Shown: positions 23,385-33,848, counted from the first letter of the stretch. The stretch: DNA of 64,000 nucleotides from a bacterium 1xD42-67 (GCA_003612335.1 RAYO01000014.1:1-64000); one strand, 5' to 3'. Numbers and translations are program-made. The notes: generated by a model not told the origin, from the sequence alone.

Positions 23385-24259
23385 CCAATGAGATCGTAAG
23401 GGCCATCACAGGGGACGGCCTGGTCAAAGCCGCCGCCATCACCGGCCGGGACATCGTGGAGCGCGCCCGGAACATCCACAAGCTCCTCCCAATGGGCACC
23501 GCCGCCCTGGGGCGTGCCCTCCTGGGCGCCTCCCTCATGGGGGACATGCTCAAGGAGGAGAAGGGATCGCTCACCCTCCAGATCAAGGGGGGCGGCCCCC
23601 TGGGCACCATCCTGGCTGTCTCTGACCACCAGGGCAACGTCCGGGGCTATGTCCAGGACCCCCAGGTGGAGCTGATGGAGCAGCGCCCGGGCAAGCTGGA
23701 TGTCGGCCGGGCGGTTGGGACGGACGGCACCCTCACCGTCATCAAGGATATCGGGCTGAAGGAGCCCTATGTGGGGTCTATCGGCCTGTTCTCCGGGGAG
23801 ATCGCCGACGACCTGGCCATGTATTTCGTGGAGAGCGAGCAGATCCCCACCGCCTGCGCCCTGGGGGTGCTGGTGGGACTGGACCAGTCCGTCACCGCCG
23901 CAGGGGGCTACCTCATCCAGCTCCTCCCCGGGGCCGGGGAGGACATGATCGGCAGGATCGAGGCCGGGGTCCGGGGGATGGGCCCGGTCAGCTCCGCCCT
24001 GGCCGGAGGACTGGATGGGGAGGGCCTGCTCCGGACCGTGCTGGAGGGCTTCGACCTGGAGATCTTGGAGAAGCACCCAGTGGAGTACCGGTGCTACTGC
24101 TCCCGGGAGCGGGTGAGCCGGGCCCTGATCAGTATGGGCCGGAAGGACCTGACCGAGCTGATCGAGGAACAGGGCCAGGCGGAGATGACCTGTCAGTTCT
24201 GCGACGCGGTCTACCGCTTCTCCAAGGAGGAGCTGGAACAGCTTTTGGACGAGATGTAG
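23381..24259 (+). CDS. hslO: Hsp33 redox-regulated chaperone
   Basis: Cytosolic holdase activated by oxidation plus heat. The 292-residue product has the Hsp33 N-terminal domain (GDGLVKAAAITGRDIVERAR, then LGRALLGASLMGDML) and the C-terminal zinc/redox switch with four cysteines as CYC (~231) and CQFC (~264), the CxC...CxxC pattern that releases zinc on oxidation. Start ATG 23381 overlaps the upstream methyltransferase stop. It is last in the operon and followed by a strong hairpin. An oxidation sensor fits a strict anaerobe. Confidence 0.95.
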   Translation: MTNEIVRAITGDGLVKAAAITGRDIVERARNIHKLLPMGTAALGRALLGASLMGDMLKEEKGSLTLQIKGGGPLGTILAVSDHQGNVRGYVQDPQVELMEQRPGKLDVGRAVGTDGTLTVIKDIGLKEPYVGSIGLFSGEIADDLAMYFVESEQIPTACALGVLVGLDQSVTAAGGYLIQLLPGAGEDMIGRIEAGVRGMGPVSSALAGGLDGEGLLRTVLEGFDLEILEKHPVEYRCYCSRERVSRALISMGRKDLTELIEEQGQAEMTCQFCDAVYRFSKEELEQLLDEM

Positions 24260-24262
24260 CAG

Positions 24263-24301
24263 GACGCCCCCGGCGGGACCAAAGGGTCCGCCGGGGGCGT
24301 C
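24263..24301 (+). terminator. Terminator after hslO
   Basis: GACGCCCCCGGCGGGACC pairs with GGTCCGCCGGGGGCGTC (one bulged G), loop AAAG; a weak CTCTC tail follows. Confidence 0.7.
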
Positions 24302-24314
24302 TCTCATCCAGTCT

Positions 24315-24339
24315 CTGGCAGATCCTTCCGGTCTGCCAG
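24315..24339. other. Second hairpin downstream of hslO
   Basis: CTGGCAGA / TCTGCCAG, 8-bp stem with a 9-nt loop, in the gene-free stretch 24260-24624. It may back up the hslO terminator. Confidence 0.4.
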
Positions 24340-24352
24340 GTATTTACTGACA

Positions 24353-24486
24353 AAAATGTTAGACTTTTCTGCGAACGTTTCTTTTGACGGATAAATTTTC
24401 CGAAAGAGTATTGAACTGCCGGCGATCTTATGTTAATATGATGATCGTCGGAAACAAGAGCATTTTGCAGAAAAGTCTACCATTTT
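24353..24486. repeat. Inverted repeats flanking a promoter (possible invertible segment)
   Basis: Arms 24353-24375 and 24464-24486 are inverted copies matching at 21 of 23 positions, with a perfect 13-bp core TAGACTTTTCTGC / GCAGAAAAGTCTA. The 88 bases between them contain a strong promoter. This is the layout of phase-variable invertible promoters; alternatives are a small transposon relic (no target duplication seen) or a regulator site. No recombinase gene is in the window. Confidence 0.5.
24411..24439 (+). promoter_or_regulatory. Sigma-A promoter inside the inverted repeats, facing the zinc-ribbon gene
   Basis: TTGAAC, 17-bp spacer, TAATAT. A further dyad CCGGCGATC / GATCGTCGG (8 of 9 pairs) surrounds the -10, a possible operator. 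Confidence 0.7.
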
Positions 24487-24624
24487 GATCCTGCACTTCT
24501 TGTTCTCTCTGCCGTCCAACCCCTTGAAAGGATATGGCCGCAGCACGTGCAGGAGCGTCCTTGATCCCGGCAGCGGATCTTGTCCCGCCCGCGAGGCGGC
24601 ATACGAGAGAAAAGGAGAGGTATC

Positions 24625-25164
24625 ATGAACTGTAAAAAGTGCGGGAGCGCCATTGCCCCCGGCAGCAAGTTCTGCCCCGCCTGCGGGACGGCATACCAGG
24701 AGGAAAAGAAGGAAACGGCACCTCAGGCCCCCCGCTGTCCAAAGTGCGGGAACGCCATCGCCCCAGGCGGCAAGTTCTGCCCCGCCTGCGGGACGGCATA
24801 TGAGGAGGAAAAGGCACCTCAGGCCCCCCGCTGTCCAAAGTGCGGGAGCGCCATTGCCCCAGGCGGCAAGTTCTGCCCCGCCTGCGGGACGGTACAGGAC
24901 GATGGAACGGTCCCGGCCACAGGCAAGGTACGCGGCAAGCGCAATGGCTTCGATATAGCTGGGTATGCGTGCATGCTATTGGCGATCCTGCTCCAATGGA
25001 GCACTCCCTCTGCCAGCGACTGGAGTCCGGGCAGCGGGACGTCGATAGAGGAATTCTCCAACCAGATCACTACTTATAATGTGATGTCGATCGCCCTGTT
25101 GGTGGCTGGGGCTGTCTTGTTCTACCTCGGTTACAAGAAAAAGAAACAGGATGGCGGGCAGTGA
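24625..25164 (+). CDS. Triple zinc-ribbon membrane protein
   Basis: The 179-residue product has three tandem zinc ribbons, each CxKCGxAIAPGxKFCPACGT (residues ~3-22, 38-57, 70-89), then a basic linker and two hydrophobic segments (~112-130 and ~152-170) ending in KKKKQ. This suggests a membrane protein with cytoplasmic ribbons, like many zinc-ribbon domain proteins of unknown function in Clostridia. The ribbons are nearly identical in DNA as well (see repeat at 24631). ATG 24625 follows AAAGGAGAGG by about 4 nt. It lies behind the promoter enclosed by inverted repeats. Confidence 0.78.
   Translation: MNCKKCGSAIAPGSKFCPACGTAYQEEKKETAPQAPRCPKCGNAIAPGGKFCPACGTAYEEEKAPQAPRCPKCGSAIAPGGKFCPACGTVQDDGTVPATGKVRGKRNGFDIAGYACMLLAILLQWSTPSASDWSPGSGTSIEEFSNQITTYNVMSIALLVAGAVLFYLGYKKKKQDGGQ
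24631..24890 (+). repeat. Tandem DNA repeat encoding the three zinc ribbons
   Basis: Units begin at 24631, 24736 and 24832 (105 and 96 bases apart); the third is partial. Units 2 and 3 differ at only a few third-codon bases, so the duplication is recent. Confidence 0.8.
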
Positions 25165-25183
25165 TCTGCGCGCCCAGACGGAA

Positions 25184-25224
25184 AGAGACCGGGACGCTCC
25201 CTATGGCGGGGCATCCCGGTCTCT
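25184..25224. terminator. Hairpin between convergent zinc-ribbon and SulP genes
   Basis: AGAGACCGGGA / TCCCGGTCTCT, 11-bp stem with a long loop; probably serves both strands. Confidence 0.55.
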
Positions 25225-25225
25225 A

Positions 25226-26857
25226 TCATTTCAGCTTCTCCGCCCGCTCCAGGGCCGCGTCGATGTTGGGGAGGAAGTTGTCCGCCCCCGCCAGGCCGTA
25301 CATGCCCGACTTTTTGAATACCGACATGGGCTGCTCGTTCACATGGGAGAACAGCACCTGGATGTCCTTGTCCCGGCACTCCTCATAGAGCCGCCGCAGA
25401 CCGTTGAGGGCGGTGATGTCCATGGCCGGGACCGACCGCATCCGCAGGATCAGCACATGACGGCCGGTGTCCCGCTCGATATGGGGGATCTTGTCCGCCG
25501 CGCCGAAGAACATGGGGCCCGAGATCTCATAGACCATCACATGGGCGGGGACGGGCTTCAGCCGGCCCTGGTCGTCCCCCGTGTCCTCCACATAGTCCCA
25601 CTCCTTGATCACCGCCACGTCGGCCATCCGCTTCATGAACAGCAGGCAGGCCAGAGACAGGCCCACGGCGATGGCCACCACCAGGTCGAAGATCACGGTG
25701 AGCAGGAAGGTGGTCACCAGGACGGCCACGTCGCTCTTGGGGGAATGCTCCGCCACACGGACCACCGTGCGCCAGCCGCTCATGTTGTATGCCACCTGGA
25801 AGAGGATCGCGGCGATACAGGGCATGGGGATCAGGGCAGCGTAAGGCATCAGGAGGACCAGCACCAGCAGCAGGACCACTGCGTGGACCATGCCGGCGAT
25901 GGGGGACCGGCCGCCGTTCTTGATGTTGGCCGCCGTCCGGGCGATGGCCCCGGTGGCGGGGATGCCCCCGAAGAGGGCGGAGGCCGCGTTGCCCACCCCC
26001 TGGGCCACCAGCTCCATGTTGGAGTTGTGCCGGGAGCCGATCATCTCGTCGGCCACCACCGCGGACAGCAGGGATTCGATCGCCGCCAGCACCGCGATGG
26101 TGCAGGCGTCAGGGAGGACCGCCGAGATCGTCTCATAGGAGACGGCGGGCAGGGCCAGCCGGGGCAGATCGCTGGAGATGGTGTACAGATCGCCGATGGT
26201 GCTGACCGGCAGGGCGAACAGCTCCACGGCCCCCGCCGTGACGATGACGGCGATCAGAGAGGCGGGGATCTTTTGGAAGATCTTGGGCCACACGAGCAGG
26301 ATCGCAAGAGCCAGACAGCCCACCCCCGCCGCGGTCCAGTTGACGGTGTGGAAGGTGCGGACCACCTCCTCTACCTTCTCTATGGTCTCCACCGGGGCGC
26401 GCTCGAAGGTGAGGCCGAAGAAGTCCTTCAGCTGGCCGATCAGGATGGTGACGGCGATCCCGGCGGTGAAGCCGGTGGTGATCGTGTAAGGGATGAAGCG
26501 GATCATGCTGCCCATCCGCAGCACCCCCATGAGGACCAACAGGATCCCCGCCAGGATGGTGGCCACTGCCAGGCCCTCCATCCCGCTCCTGGCCACGATC
26601 CCCGCCACGATGGTGGCGAAGGCGGCGGTGGGCCCCGCGATCTGCACCTTGCTCCCGCCCAGGGCGGAGATCAGGAAGCCGGCCACGATGGCGGTATACA
26701 GGCCCTGCTCCGGGGACACCCCCGAGGCCAGGGCCAGAGCGATGGACAGGGGCAGGGCGATGATCGCCACGATCACACCGGAGACCAGGTCTTTGGTGAG
26801 GTCCTCCTTGGTATAGTGCTTGAGGGAATGGATCAGCTGGGGCGTCAGTTCTCTCAT
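25226..26857 (-). CDS. SulP-family anion transporter with STAS domain
   Basis: Membrane permease for sulfate, bicarbonate or other anions. The 543-residue product has the SulP core with many hydrophobic helices: the N-terminal DLVSGVIVAIIALPLSIALA signature (~24-45), IAGPTAAFATIVAG (~73) and later SRHNSNMELVAQGVGN, the conserved family block near residue 277. A cytoplasmic STAS domain follows (~430-543) with HVLILRMRSVPAMDITAL. ATG 26857 is set by AAGGAGAG 8 nt upstream; the longer frame to 26938 has no ribosome site. Substrate is not deducible. Confidence 0.92.
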   Translation of the reverse strand: MRELTPQLIHSLKHYTKEDLTKDLVSGVIVAIIALPLSIALALASGVSPEQGLYTAIVAGFLISALGGSKVQIAGPTAAFATIVAGIVARSGMEGLAVATILAGILLVLMGVLRMGSMIRFIPYTITTGFTAGIAVTILIGQLKDFFGLTFERAPVETIEKVEEVVRTFHTVNWTAAGVGCLALAILLVWPKIFQKIPASLIAVIVTAGAVELFALPVSTIGDLYTISSDLPRLALPAVSYETISAVLPDACTIAVLAAIESLLSAVVADEMIGSRHNSNMELVAQGVGNAASALFGGIPATGAIARTAANIKNGGRSPIAGMVHAVVLLLVLVLLMPYAALIPMPCIAAILFQVAYNMSGWRTVVRVAEHSPKSDVAVLVTTFLLTVIFDLVVAIAVGLSLACLLFMKRMADVAVIKEWDYVEDTGDDQGRLKPVPAHVMVYEISGPMFFGAADKIPHIERDTGRHVLILRMRSVPAMDITALNGLRRLYEECRDKDIQVLFSHVNEQPMSVFKKSGMYGLAGADNFLPNIDAALERAEKLK

Positions 26858-26890
26858 CGGGCTCTCTCCTTCCGTTTTTGAGACAGCTCC

Positions 26891-26919
26891 ATCATACCCG
26901 AAAACTGGAAAGATCGCAA
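26891..26919 (-). promoter_or_regulatory. Sigma-A promoter of the SulP gene
   Basis: Minus strand: TTGCGA, 17-bp spacer, TATGAT. Confidence 0.65.
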
Positions 26920-27071
26920 GTTTTTTCCGGAGGGACATGGGGGCCCTCCCCCGCCCCTGTCCGGGACCCTGTCATATGGCGCTGCGCCGGTGCCGTCCGC
27001 TCTTTGAGCGCCTTCCGCTCGCCGCGGAGGGGGATCAGAGGCGCCGCCTGAGAAATATCGCCGAAAAACAG
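26920..27071. other. Gene-free stretch between SulP promoter and T-box promoter
   Basis: No credible reading frame, RNA or repeat recognised here. The whole gap 26858-27351 otherwise consists of two promoters and a T-box leader. Confidence 0.5.
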
Positions 27072-27100
27072 TTGACAAGCGGGAGGAATGTGTATAGAAT
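27072..27100 (+). promoter_or_regulatory. Sigma-A promoter of the T-box operon
   Basis: TTGACA (perfect), 17-bp spacer, TAGAAT. Confidence 0.85.
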
Positions 27101-27106
27101 AACCTC

Positions 27107-27331
27107 CGGTAAATGCGATGACGGGACCAAGCACAGCCGCGGATCAGAAGCGAGAGGGGACGGTGGGAGCCCTCGGTCAGACCGGCTGTGCCAGCCATCC
27201 CCGAGCGGCCCGGGACGACCGGGACGGCCTGTCCCCGTTACGGACCGACGAGATGCCCCGCCTGCGCGGGGATGACCAAGGTGGTACCGCGGAGCTCTTC
27301 CGCCCTTGACATGAGTCAGGGGCGGTTTTTT
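27107..27331 (+). ncRNA. T-box riboswitch, specifier probably GCC (alanine)
   Basis: Leader RNA that senses uncharged tRNA and prevents termination. The invariant T-box AAGGTGGTACCGCGG is at 27278-27292. The terminator is CCGCCCTTGAC / GTCAGGGGCGG followed by six Ts (27300-27331); the competing antiterminator pairs GCGGA (27288-27292) with TCCGC (27299-27303). In stem I, CACAGCC pairs with GGCTGTG; below it the specifier bulge reads CCA-GCC-A, and GCC at 27194-27196 followed by A fits the usual NNN-A placement, giving alanine. Serine (AGC) in a shifted register is the alternative. alaS at the end of the same gene run supports alanine. Confidence 0.9.
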
Positions 27332-27351
27332 GTCGAAAGGAGGAAGATCGT

Positions 27352-28152
27352 TTGAAACAGTATATCGTGGATGCCTTTGCCGACCGGGTCTTCGAGGGCA
27401 ATCCGGCGGCGGTGGTCCCCCTGGACCGGTGGCCGGCGGAGGAGCTGATGATGGCCATCACCCGGGAGAACAACTTGTCTGAGACCGCCTTCGCCGTGCC
27501 CGAGGCCGTGCCCGAGGGGGAGGACTGGCGGCTGCGGTGGTTCACCCCCGGCGGGGAGATCGACCTGTGCGGCCACGCCACTCTGGCCGCCGCCTATGCG
27601 GTCGGCCGATTCGTCCGGCCGGGCATGGACAGGATCTCCTTCCAGACCCTCAGCGGCCGGCTGACGGTGGAGCGCAGAGGGGATCTGTATGCGATGGACT
27701 TCCCGGCCTACGCCCTGAAGCCGCTGGAGGTGACGGACCAGATCGTCCAGGCCCTGGGCGCCAGGCCCCGGGAGGTGTGGCGGGCCCGGGATCTGCTGTG
27801 CGTCTTCGACGACCCCCGGGACGTGCTGGACATGTCCCCGGACATGGAGAAGCTGAAGGGGCTCAAGGGGGCCCTGATGCAGGTGACCGCCCCCGGCCAG
27901 GGGGAGTTCGACTGTGTCTCCCGCTCCTTCGCCCCCAAGATGGGGGTCCCGGAGGACCCGGTGTGCGGCTCCGGCCACTGCCACATCATCCCCTATTGGG
28001 CGGCGAGGACGGGCAGGACCCGGTTCGTGGCCCGGCAGGCCTCCCCTAGGGGCGGCACCCTCTACTGCCGCCTGGACGGGGACCGGGTGGAGCTGGCCGG
28101 ACGGGCGGTCCTGTACGCCGAGTCGGAGCTGATGCTGGAGGGACTGCTATGA
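27352..28152 (+). CDS. PhzF-family isomerase/epimerase-like protein
   Basis: Cytosolic protein of the diaminopimelate-epimerase-like fold, named for the phenazine enzyme PhzF; most members have unknown substrates. The 266-residue product has IVDAFADRVFEGNPAAVV at the start, the catalytic Glu of NNLSETAF (E44), DLCGHATLAAAY (~67) and VCGSGHCHI (~204), the family's paired active-site regions. The start is TTG 27352, set by AAAGGAGGAAG 8 nt upstream. It is first after the T-box, hence controlled by tRNA charging. No phenazine genes are present, so a phenazine role is unlikely. Confidence 0.9.
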   Translation: MKQYIVDAFADRVFEGNPAAVVPLDRWPAEELMMAITRENNLSETAFAVPEAVPEGEDWRLRWFTPGGEIDLCGHATLAAAYAVGRFVRPGMDRISFQTLSGRLTVERRGDLYAMDFPAYALKPLEVTDQIVQALGARPREVWRARDLLCVFDDPRDVLDMSPDMEKLKGLKGALMQVTAPGQGEFDCVSRSFAPKMGVPEDPVCGSGHCHIIPYWAARTGRTRFVARQASPRGGTLYCRLDGDRVELAGRAVLYAESELMLEGLL

Positions 28153-28571
28153 AGAAGCTGATCTGGCTGGCCCTCCCCCTCCTCCTCCTGGCCCTGCTCC
28201 CCGGGTGCAAGATCTCCGGCCACCCCCTGCCCCAGGGGATGGAGGAGGACGCCGTGCTGGACGCCGGCCGGGAGATCGTCGCCCTGCTCAACGGCGGGGA
28301 CTGGCAGGAGGTCTATGACCGCCTGCGGGCCGACGCCCAGGAGACCTCCAGCCCCGAGGGGATCCGGTCCTATATGGAGGAGCGGCTGGCCAAGGCCAAG
28401 GGCTATGTCAAGGAGACCGACGCTATGGCCACCGGCCAGAAGCTGAAGGACACTGGGGAGGAGTATGGCACGGCGGTGCTCTACTGCAAGCACGAGAAGA
28501 AGACGGTCATGTACCGGGTGGCCTTCAGCACCGAGATGGAGCTGATGGGCATCGAGGCCAAGGTGCAGTAG
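28149..28571 (+). CDS. Lipoprotein with DUF3887-like domain
   Basis: The 140-residue product has a lipoprotein signal, MKKLIWLALPLLLLALLPGC (lipobox LPGC, Cys 20). The mature part (EIVALLNGGDWQEVYDRLRA ... GTAVLYCKHEKKTVMYRVAF) resembles DUF3887/NTF2-like lipoproteins common in Clostridia. Its ATG overlaps the phzF stop, so the two are translationally coupled. Function unknown; the location is the outer face of the membrane. Confidence 0.75.
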   Translation: MKKLIWLALPLLLLALLPGCKISGHPLPQGMEEDAVLDAGREIVALLNGGDWQEVYDRLRADAQETSSPEGIRSYMEERLAKAKGYVKETDAMATGQKLKDTGEEYGTAVLYCKHEKKTVMYRVAFSTEMELMGIEAKVQ

Positions 28572-28582
28572 GAGGGGGAGCC

Positions 28583-29095
28583 ATGTTTTTTACAAAAAAG
28601 CCGGCCCCCTATCCCCTGGACATCGACCTGTACCGCGCTGGAGACGGGACCCTGCGCCTGTTCCCCTGCGTGCGGATGCGGCACGGTCCCGGCTATATCC
28701 TCCCCGAGATGGCCGTCCTGCCCCCGCCCTATACGCCCAAGGAGATCGGACGGGCCATTTTGGACTTTTGGGACCAGTGGGCGGATGTGGAGCCCCTGGA
28801 GAGCATGCCGGAAAAACGATTTTGGACGGCGGTGCCCAAATGCCGCTCCTATAAGTCCTTCCGCCGGGGCCACCAGCTGATCCAGGTCGAGCTCCACAAC
28901 GCGCCGGAGTTCACCATCCGCTACATGGCGCGGTGCGGCGACGGGAGCTACGGCCAGGACAAGGGGGAGGTGGAGATACAGGCCCAGTTCCACCGGGAGA
29001 TGCCCAAGCTGCCCCAGCTGCTGGGGCAGGCGGTGGAGAAGATCTTCGCCCTGGCCGACACCTTCGACCCTCTGCCGTCCAAGGATGGACCATGA
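28583..29095 (+). CDS. Unknown protein, immunity-like (170 aa)
   Basis: No confident family. The product is soluble with no signal. LPPPYTPKEIGRAILDFWDQW near residue 45 recalls the helix found in contact-dependent-inhibition immunity proteins (pattern LP...S.EELG.AILEAL), but the match is by eye only. ATG 28583 follows AGGAGGGGG by about 6 nt; it begins 11 nt after the lipoprotein stop, so it belongs to the T-box operon. A role in toxin immunity is a guess. Confidence 0.6.
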   Translation: MFFTKKPAPYPLDIDLYRAGDGTLRLFPCVRMRHGPGYILPEMAVLPPPYTPKEIGRAILDFWDQWADVEPLESMPEKRFWTAVPKCRSYKSFRRGHQLIQVELHNAPEFTIRYMARCGDGSYGQDKGEVEIQAQFHREMPKLPQLLGQAVEKIFALADTFDPLPSKDGP

Positions 29096-29107
29096 AAGGA
29101 GGAGGAC

Positions 29108-29815
29108 ATGGGGATCTTTCGCCATGACAGGCCGCGAAAGCGGTATGTCTCCAACACCACGCCGGAACAGCTGGACCTCTTCGAGCAGCTGGACCGGACG
29201 GTGGTCCTGTGCGTGGAGGGGGGCTCCCCCCTGATCGATGGCGCCCTCCACATGTGTATCACCCAGGCGGGGTATGAGAAAGCCGCCGCCGCCCTGGAGC
29301 TGTCCGGGGAGGGCTCCGGCCCGTATCAGGCCGTTTTGGGGATGGGACTGGACACGGTGCTCCAGCAGAAGGGCTATGAGGCCCTGGTAGTCTACGGCCT
29401 GGCCGGGGATCGGATCGACTTCATCCTCACCAGAGAGGACCTGGAGCCCATGAAGGACGTGGTGGACAGCTTCTGTATCCTCTACGCCGCCGCCCGGGGA
29501 GCTATGCCCCAGGAGAGGGCCCAGGCGCTGATGCGGAAAAAGACCATCTGGTTTCTGGGGGAGCTGCCCAAAGCCGGAAAAAAGGGAGAGCAGTTCGGCT
29601 TTGCCACCATCGAGCGGGAGGGCGGCTATGAGGCGGTGCGCTGCTTTCTCACCCCTGAGAGCGCCGGGAGATACAACGACAGACGGCTCCCCGTCACCCC
29701 CGCCCGGGTGGGGGACCTGGAGACCTTCGTGAGCGGCCTCTTCGCCCTCATCATCGAGCCCCACCGCAACTACTGGATGGAGCTGGGGGCGGAGAACGCC
29801 AAACGCAGGGGGTGA
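29108..29815 (+). CDS. SseB-like C-terminal domain protein (235 aa)
   Basis: Soluble protein of unknown function. Residues ~140-230 (TIWFLGELPKAGKKGEQFGF, then VRCFLTPESAGRYN and LFALIIEPHRNYWMEL) resemble SseB N-terminal domains, which recur in type III secretion enhancers and in immunity proteins of polymorphic toxin systems. The first ~130 residues (FEQLDRTVVLCVEGGSPLID) are a separate unknown domain. ATG 29108 follows AAAGGAGGAGG; the gap to the previous gene is 12 nt. It is in the T-box operon. Confidence 0.6.
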   Translation: MGIFRHDRPRKRYVSNTTPEQLDLFEQLDRTVVLCVEGGSPLIDGALHMCITQAGYEKAAAALELSGEGSGPYQAVLGMGLDTVLQQKGYEALVVYGLAGDRIDFILTREDLEPMKDVVDSFCILYAAARGAMPQERAQALMRKKTIWFLGELPKAGKKGEQFGFATIEREGGYEAVRCFLTPESAGRYNDRRLPVTPARVGDLETFVSGLFALIIEPHRNYWMELGAENAKRRG

Positions 29816-29819
29816 CACG

Positions 29820-30311
29820 ATGGAGCGTATCTTGGGGAGCCCCTTCCACGGCCTGCGCCGGGCGGCGGACATGCTGTGCCTCGACCTGGGGGAGGAGATC
29901 GAACGGCATTTTGCCCTCCCTGGGCCGGAGGGACAGGTCCGAACGGTCCCCTCGTATTCCATCCACCTCCAGACCCAGTGGCGCTTCGTCCGAAAGGGGC
30001 GGATCGTCCTGGCTTCCCGGGACATCTATGAGCCCTTCGCCCCGGAGGCGGTGGACGAGGACTGGAGGTACGATCTGGTGGGCCGTCCGGCAGTGGAGAG
30101 CAGCCGGTTCGATGTGCTGTCCCCCGGCCTGTCTCGGAGGCTGAGGGGGAGCACCGTCACCACCTGCCGCGTCTCCCCCCTGGGGGACCTGGAGCTGGAG
30201 TTCTCCAACGGGACCTGGTTCGAGTCCTTCACCCCCTCCTCTCTGCGGGAGGAGCTCTGGCGGCTGGTGGACTACCAGAGGGAGGAGCATCTGGTGACAT
30301 TTGAAGAATGA
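29820..30311 (+). CDS. Unknown protein, immunity-like family (163 aa)
   Basis: Soluble protein with the layout of a widespread unnamed Firmicutes family in which an N-terminal G..LHG..RAADMLCL segment precedes SIHLQTQWRFVRKGRIVLAS and a C-terminal GDLELEFSNGTWFESF block ending in an EELWRLV tail. Such proteins are often found alone or in toxin-immunity arrays, but function is unproven. ATG 29820 begins 4 nt after the previous stop and 31 nt before alaS. Confidence 0.6.
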   Translation: MERILGSPFHGLRRAADMLCLDLGEEIERHFALPGPEGQVRTVPSYSIHLQTQWRFVRKGRIVLASRDIYEPFAPEAVDEDWRYDLVGRPAVESSRFDVLSPGLSRRLRGSTVTTCRVSPLGDLELEFSNGTWFESFTPSSLREELWRLVDYQREEHLVTFEE

Positions 30312-30342
30312 CCAAATCAGACAAATTTTGGAGGTAATCGAT

Positions 30343-33027
<2,685 letters not shown>

Positions 33028-33039
33028 ACATAGAACCGC

Positions 33040-33073
33040 AAAATGGCACCCCCGTAGTCGGGGGTGCCATTTT
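33040..33073. terminator. Bidirectional terminator between alaS and the PH-domain gene
   Basis: Perfect 14-bp stem AAAATGGCACCCCC / GGGGGTGCCATTTT, loop GTAGTC; A/T ends serve both strands. Confidence 0.88.
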
Positions 33074-33095
33074 ACAATGCACTATGCACGGACTG

Positions 33096-33443
33096 TCACT
33101 GCGCCTTATAGAGCTTGATCGCTTCAGAGATCTTTTCCGTCCATTGGCCCTTCTGCTTTCCAGATACGACAAATTGGTGTTTCTTGCCGTCCCGCGTCAC
33201 GACCTTGATCATGTTGGGAGTTGGGCAGAAGATATTGAACGTATTTCCGGAAAGAGCTACTGTGGAAAAGAGGATCTCATCAAACTTAGAACCGAGATTC
33301 AGCGCATGCGCGAGAAAAACGATCCGCCGGTCTGTGAGGATCAGATGGCCGCCTTTATTCACCCCTAAGATCTGCTGTTTGTTCGCCGGACCCTCCATCA
33401 CGATCTTTTCACCGGGGTACAAAAAATCATAGTTCACTTTCAT
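33096..33443 (-). CDS. Small PH-domain-like protein
   Basis: The 115-residue product resembles bacterial PH/GRAM-like domains: LYPGEKIVMEGPANKQQI, GGHLILTDRRIVFLAHA and a later strand MIKVVTRDGKKHQFVVSG, followed by a C-terminal helix. Cytosolic, no membrane segment. ATG 33443 has GGAGGAG 7 nt upstream. Monocistronic with its own promoter, lower G+C than the flanking genes. Function unknown. Confidence 0.8.
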   Translation of the reverse strand: MKVNYDFLYPGEKIVMEGPANKQQILGVNKGGHLILTDRRIVFLAHALNLGSKFDEILFSTVALSGNTFNIFCPTPNMIKVVTRDGKKHQFVVSGKQKGQWTEKISEAIKLYKAQ

Positions 33444-33482
33444 AAGATCTCCTCCATTTTTGTGTGTTTATCCTCCCCTTTG

Positions 33483-33511
33483 AGGATATCATATCTCCCC
33501 CTAAATTGCAA
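33483..33511 (-). promoter_or_regulatory. Promoter of the small PH-domain gene
   Basis: Minus strand: TTGCAA, 17-bp spacer, TATCCT. Confidence 0.55.
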
Positions 33512-33602
33512 GATAAAAATAAGTGTAATTATCATTGTAAATATTCGGTGTATATCGTGCAGCTAAAGTAAGGTATCCTAAGAAAAAAAAGGGCGTGATG
33601 CT

Positions 33603-33767
33603 ATGTTTCGAGTCGAGAGGCCGGAGCATGTCAATAAGACCTTCCGTCTGCCGCTGGACCTGGTACAGCAGCTTGAGCAGTTTGCCCAAAATGAGCGGAT
33701 CTCCATGAACCAGCTCGTGATCCAATGTTGCCGCTACGCACTGGATCACTCGAAAGGCGAAGGATGA
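33603..33767 (+). CDS. Ribbon-helix-helix (CopG/Arc-like) small protein, 54 aa
   Basis: Short gene, easily missed. The product [20 protein letters not shown] then [16 protein letters not shown] has the beta-strand plus two-helix pattern of ribbon-helix-helix DNA-binding proteins. ATG 33603, TGA 33765-33767; only a weak ribosome site (AAGGGCGTGA) precedes it. A strong hairpin follows 47 nt downstream, supporting a real transcription unit. No partner toxin gene is visible on either side, so it may be a solitary regulator. Confidence 0.7.
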   Translation: MFRVERPEHVNKTFRLPLDLVQQLEQFAQNERISMNQLVIQCCRYALDHSKGEG

Positions 33768-33813
33768 TCTTCCTATCCCCCCTCCTTCAGCGGCAAAAGA
33801 AGCGCGGTCTTTG

Positions 33814-33848
33814 GATATCCTCCCCCTTCCGGGGGAGGATATCGCTTT
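33814..33848 (+). terminator. Terminator after the RHH gene
   Basis: Perfect 13-bp stem GATATCCTCCCCC / GGGGGAGGATATC with a TTCC loop, then GCTTTT. Confidence 0.8.

Noticed and set aside
24631-24890. CRISPR-like array
   Set aside because: The three repeats are coding, in frame and unspaced by unique sequence; they encode zinc ribbons.
27352-28152. Phenazine biosynthesis cluster from the PhzF match
   Set aside because: No other phz genes are present; PhzF homologues are widespread with unrelated or unknown roles.
33603-33767. Antitoxin half of a toxin-antitoxin pair
   Set aside because: A hairpin terminator and the ecf promoter follow directly, and no toxin-sized partner frame is present on either side.
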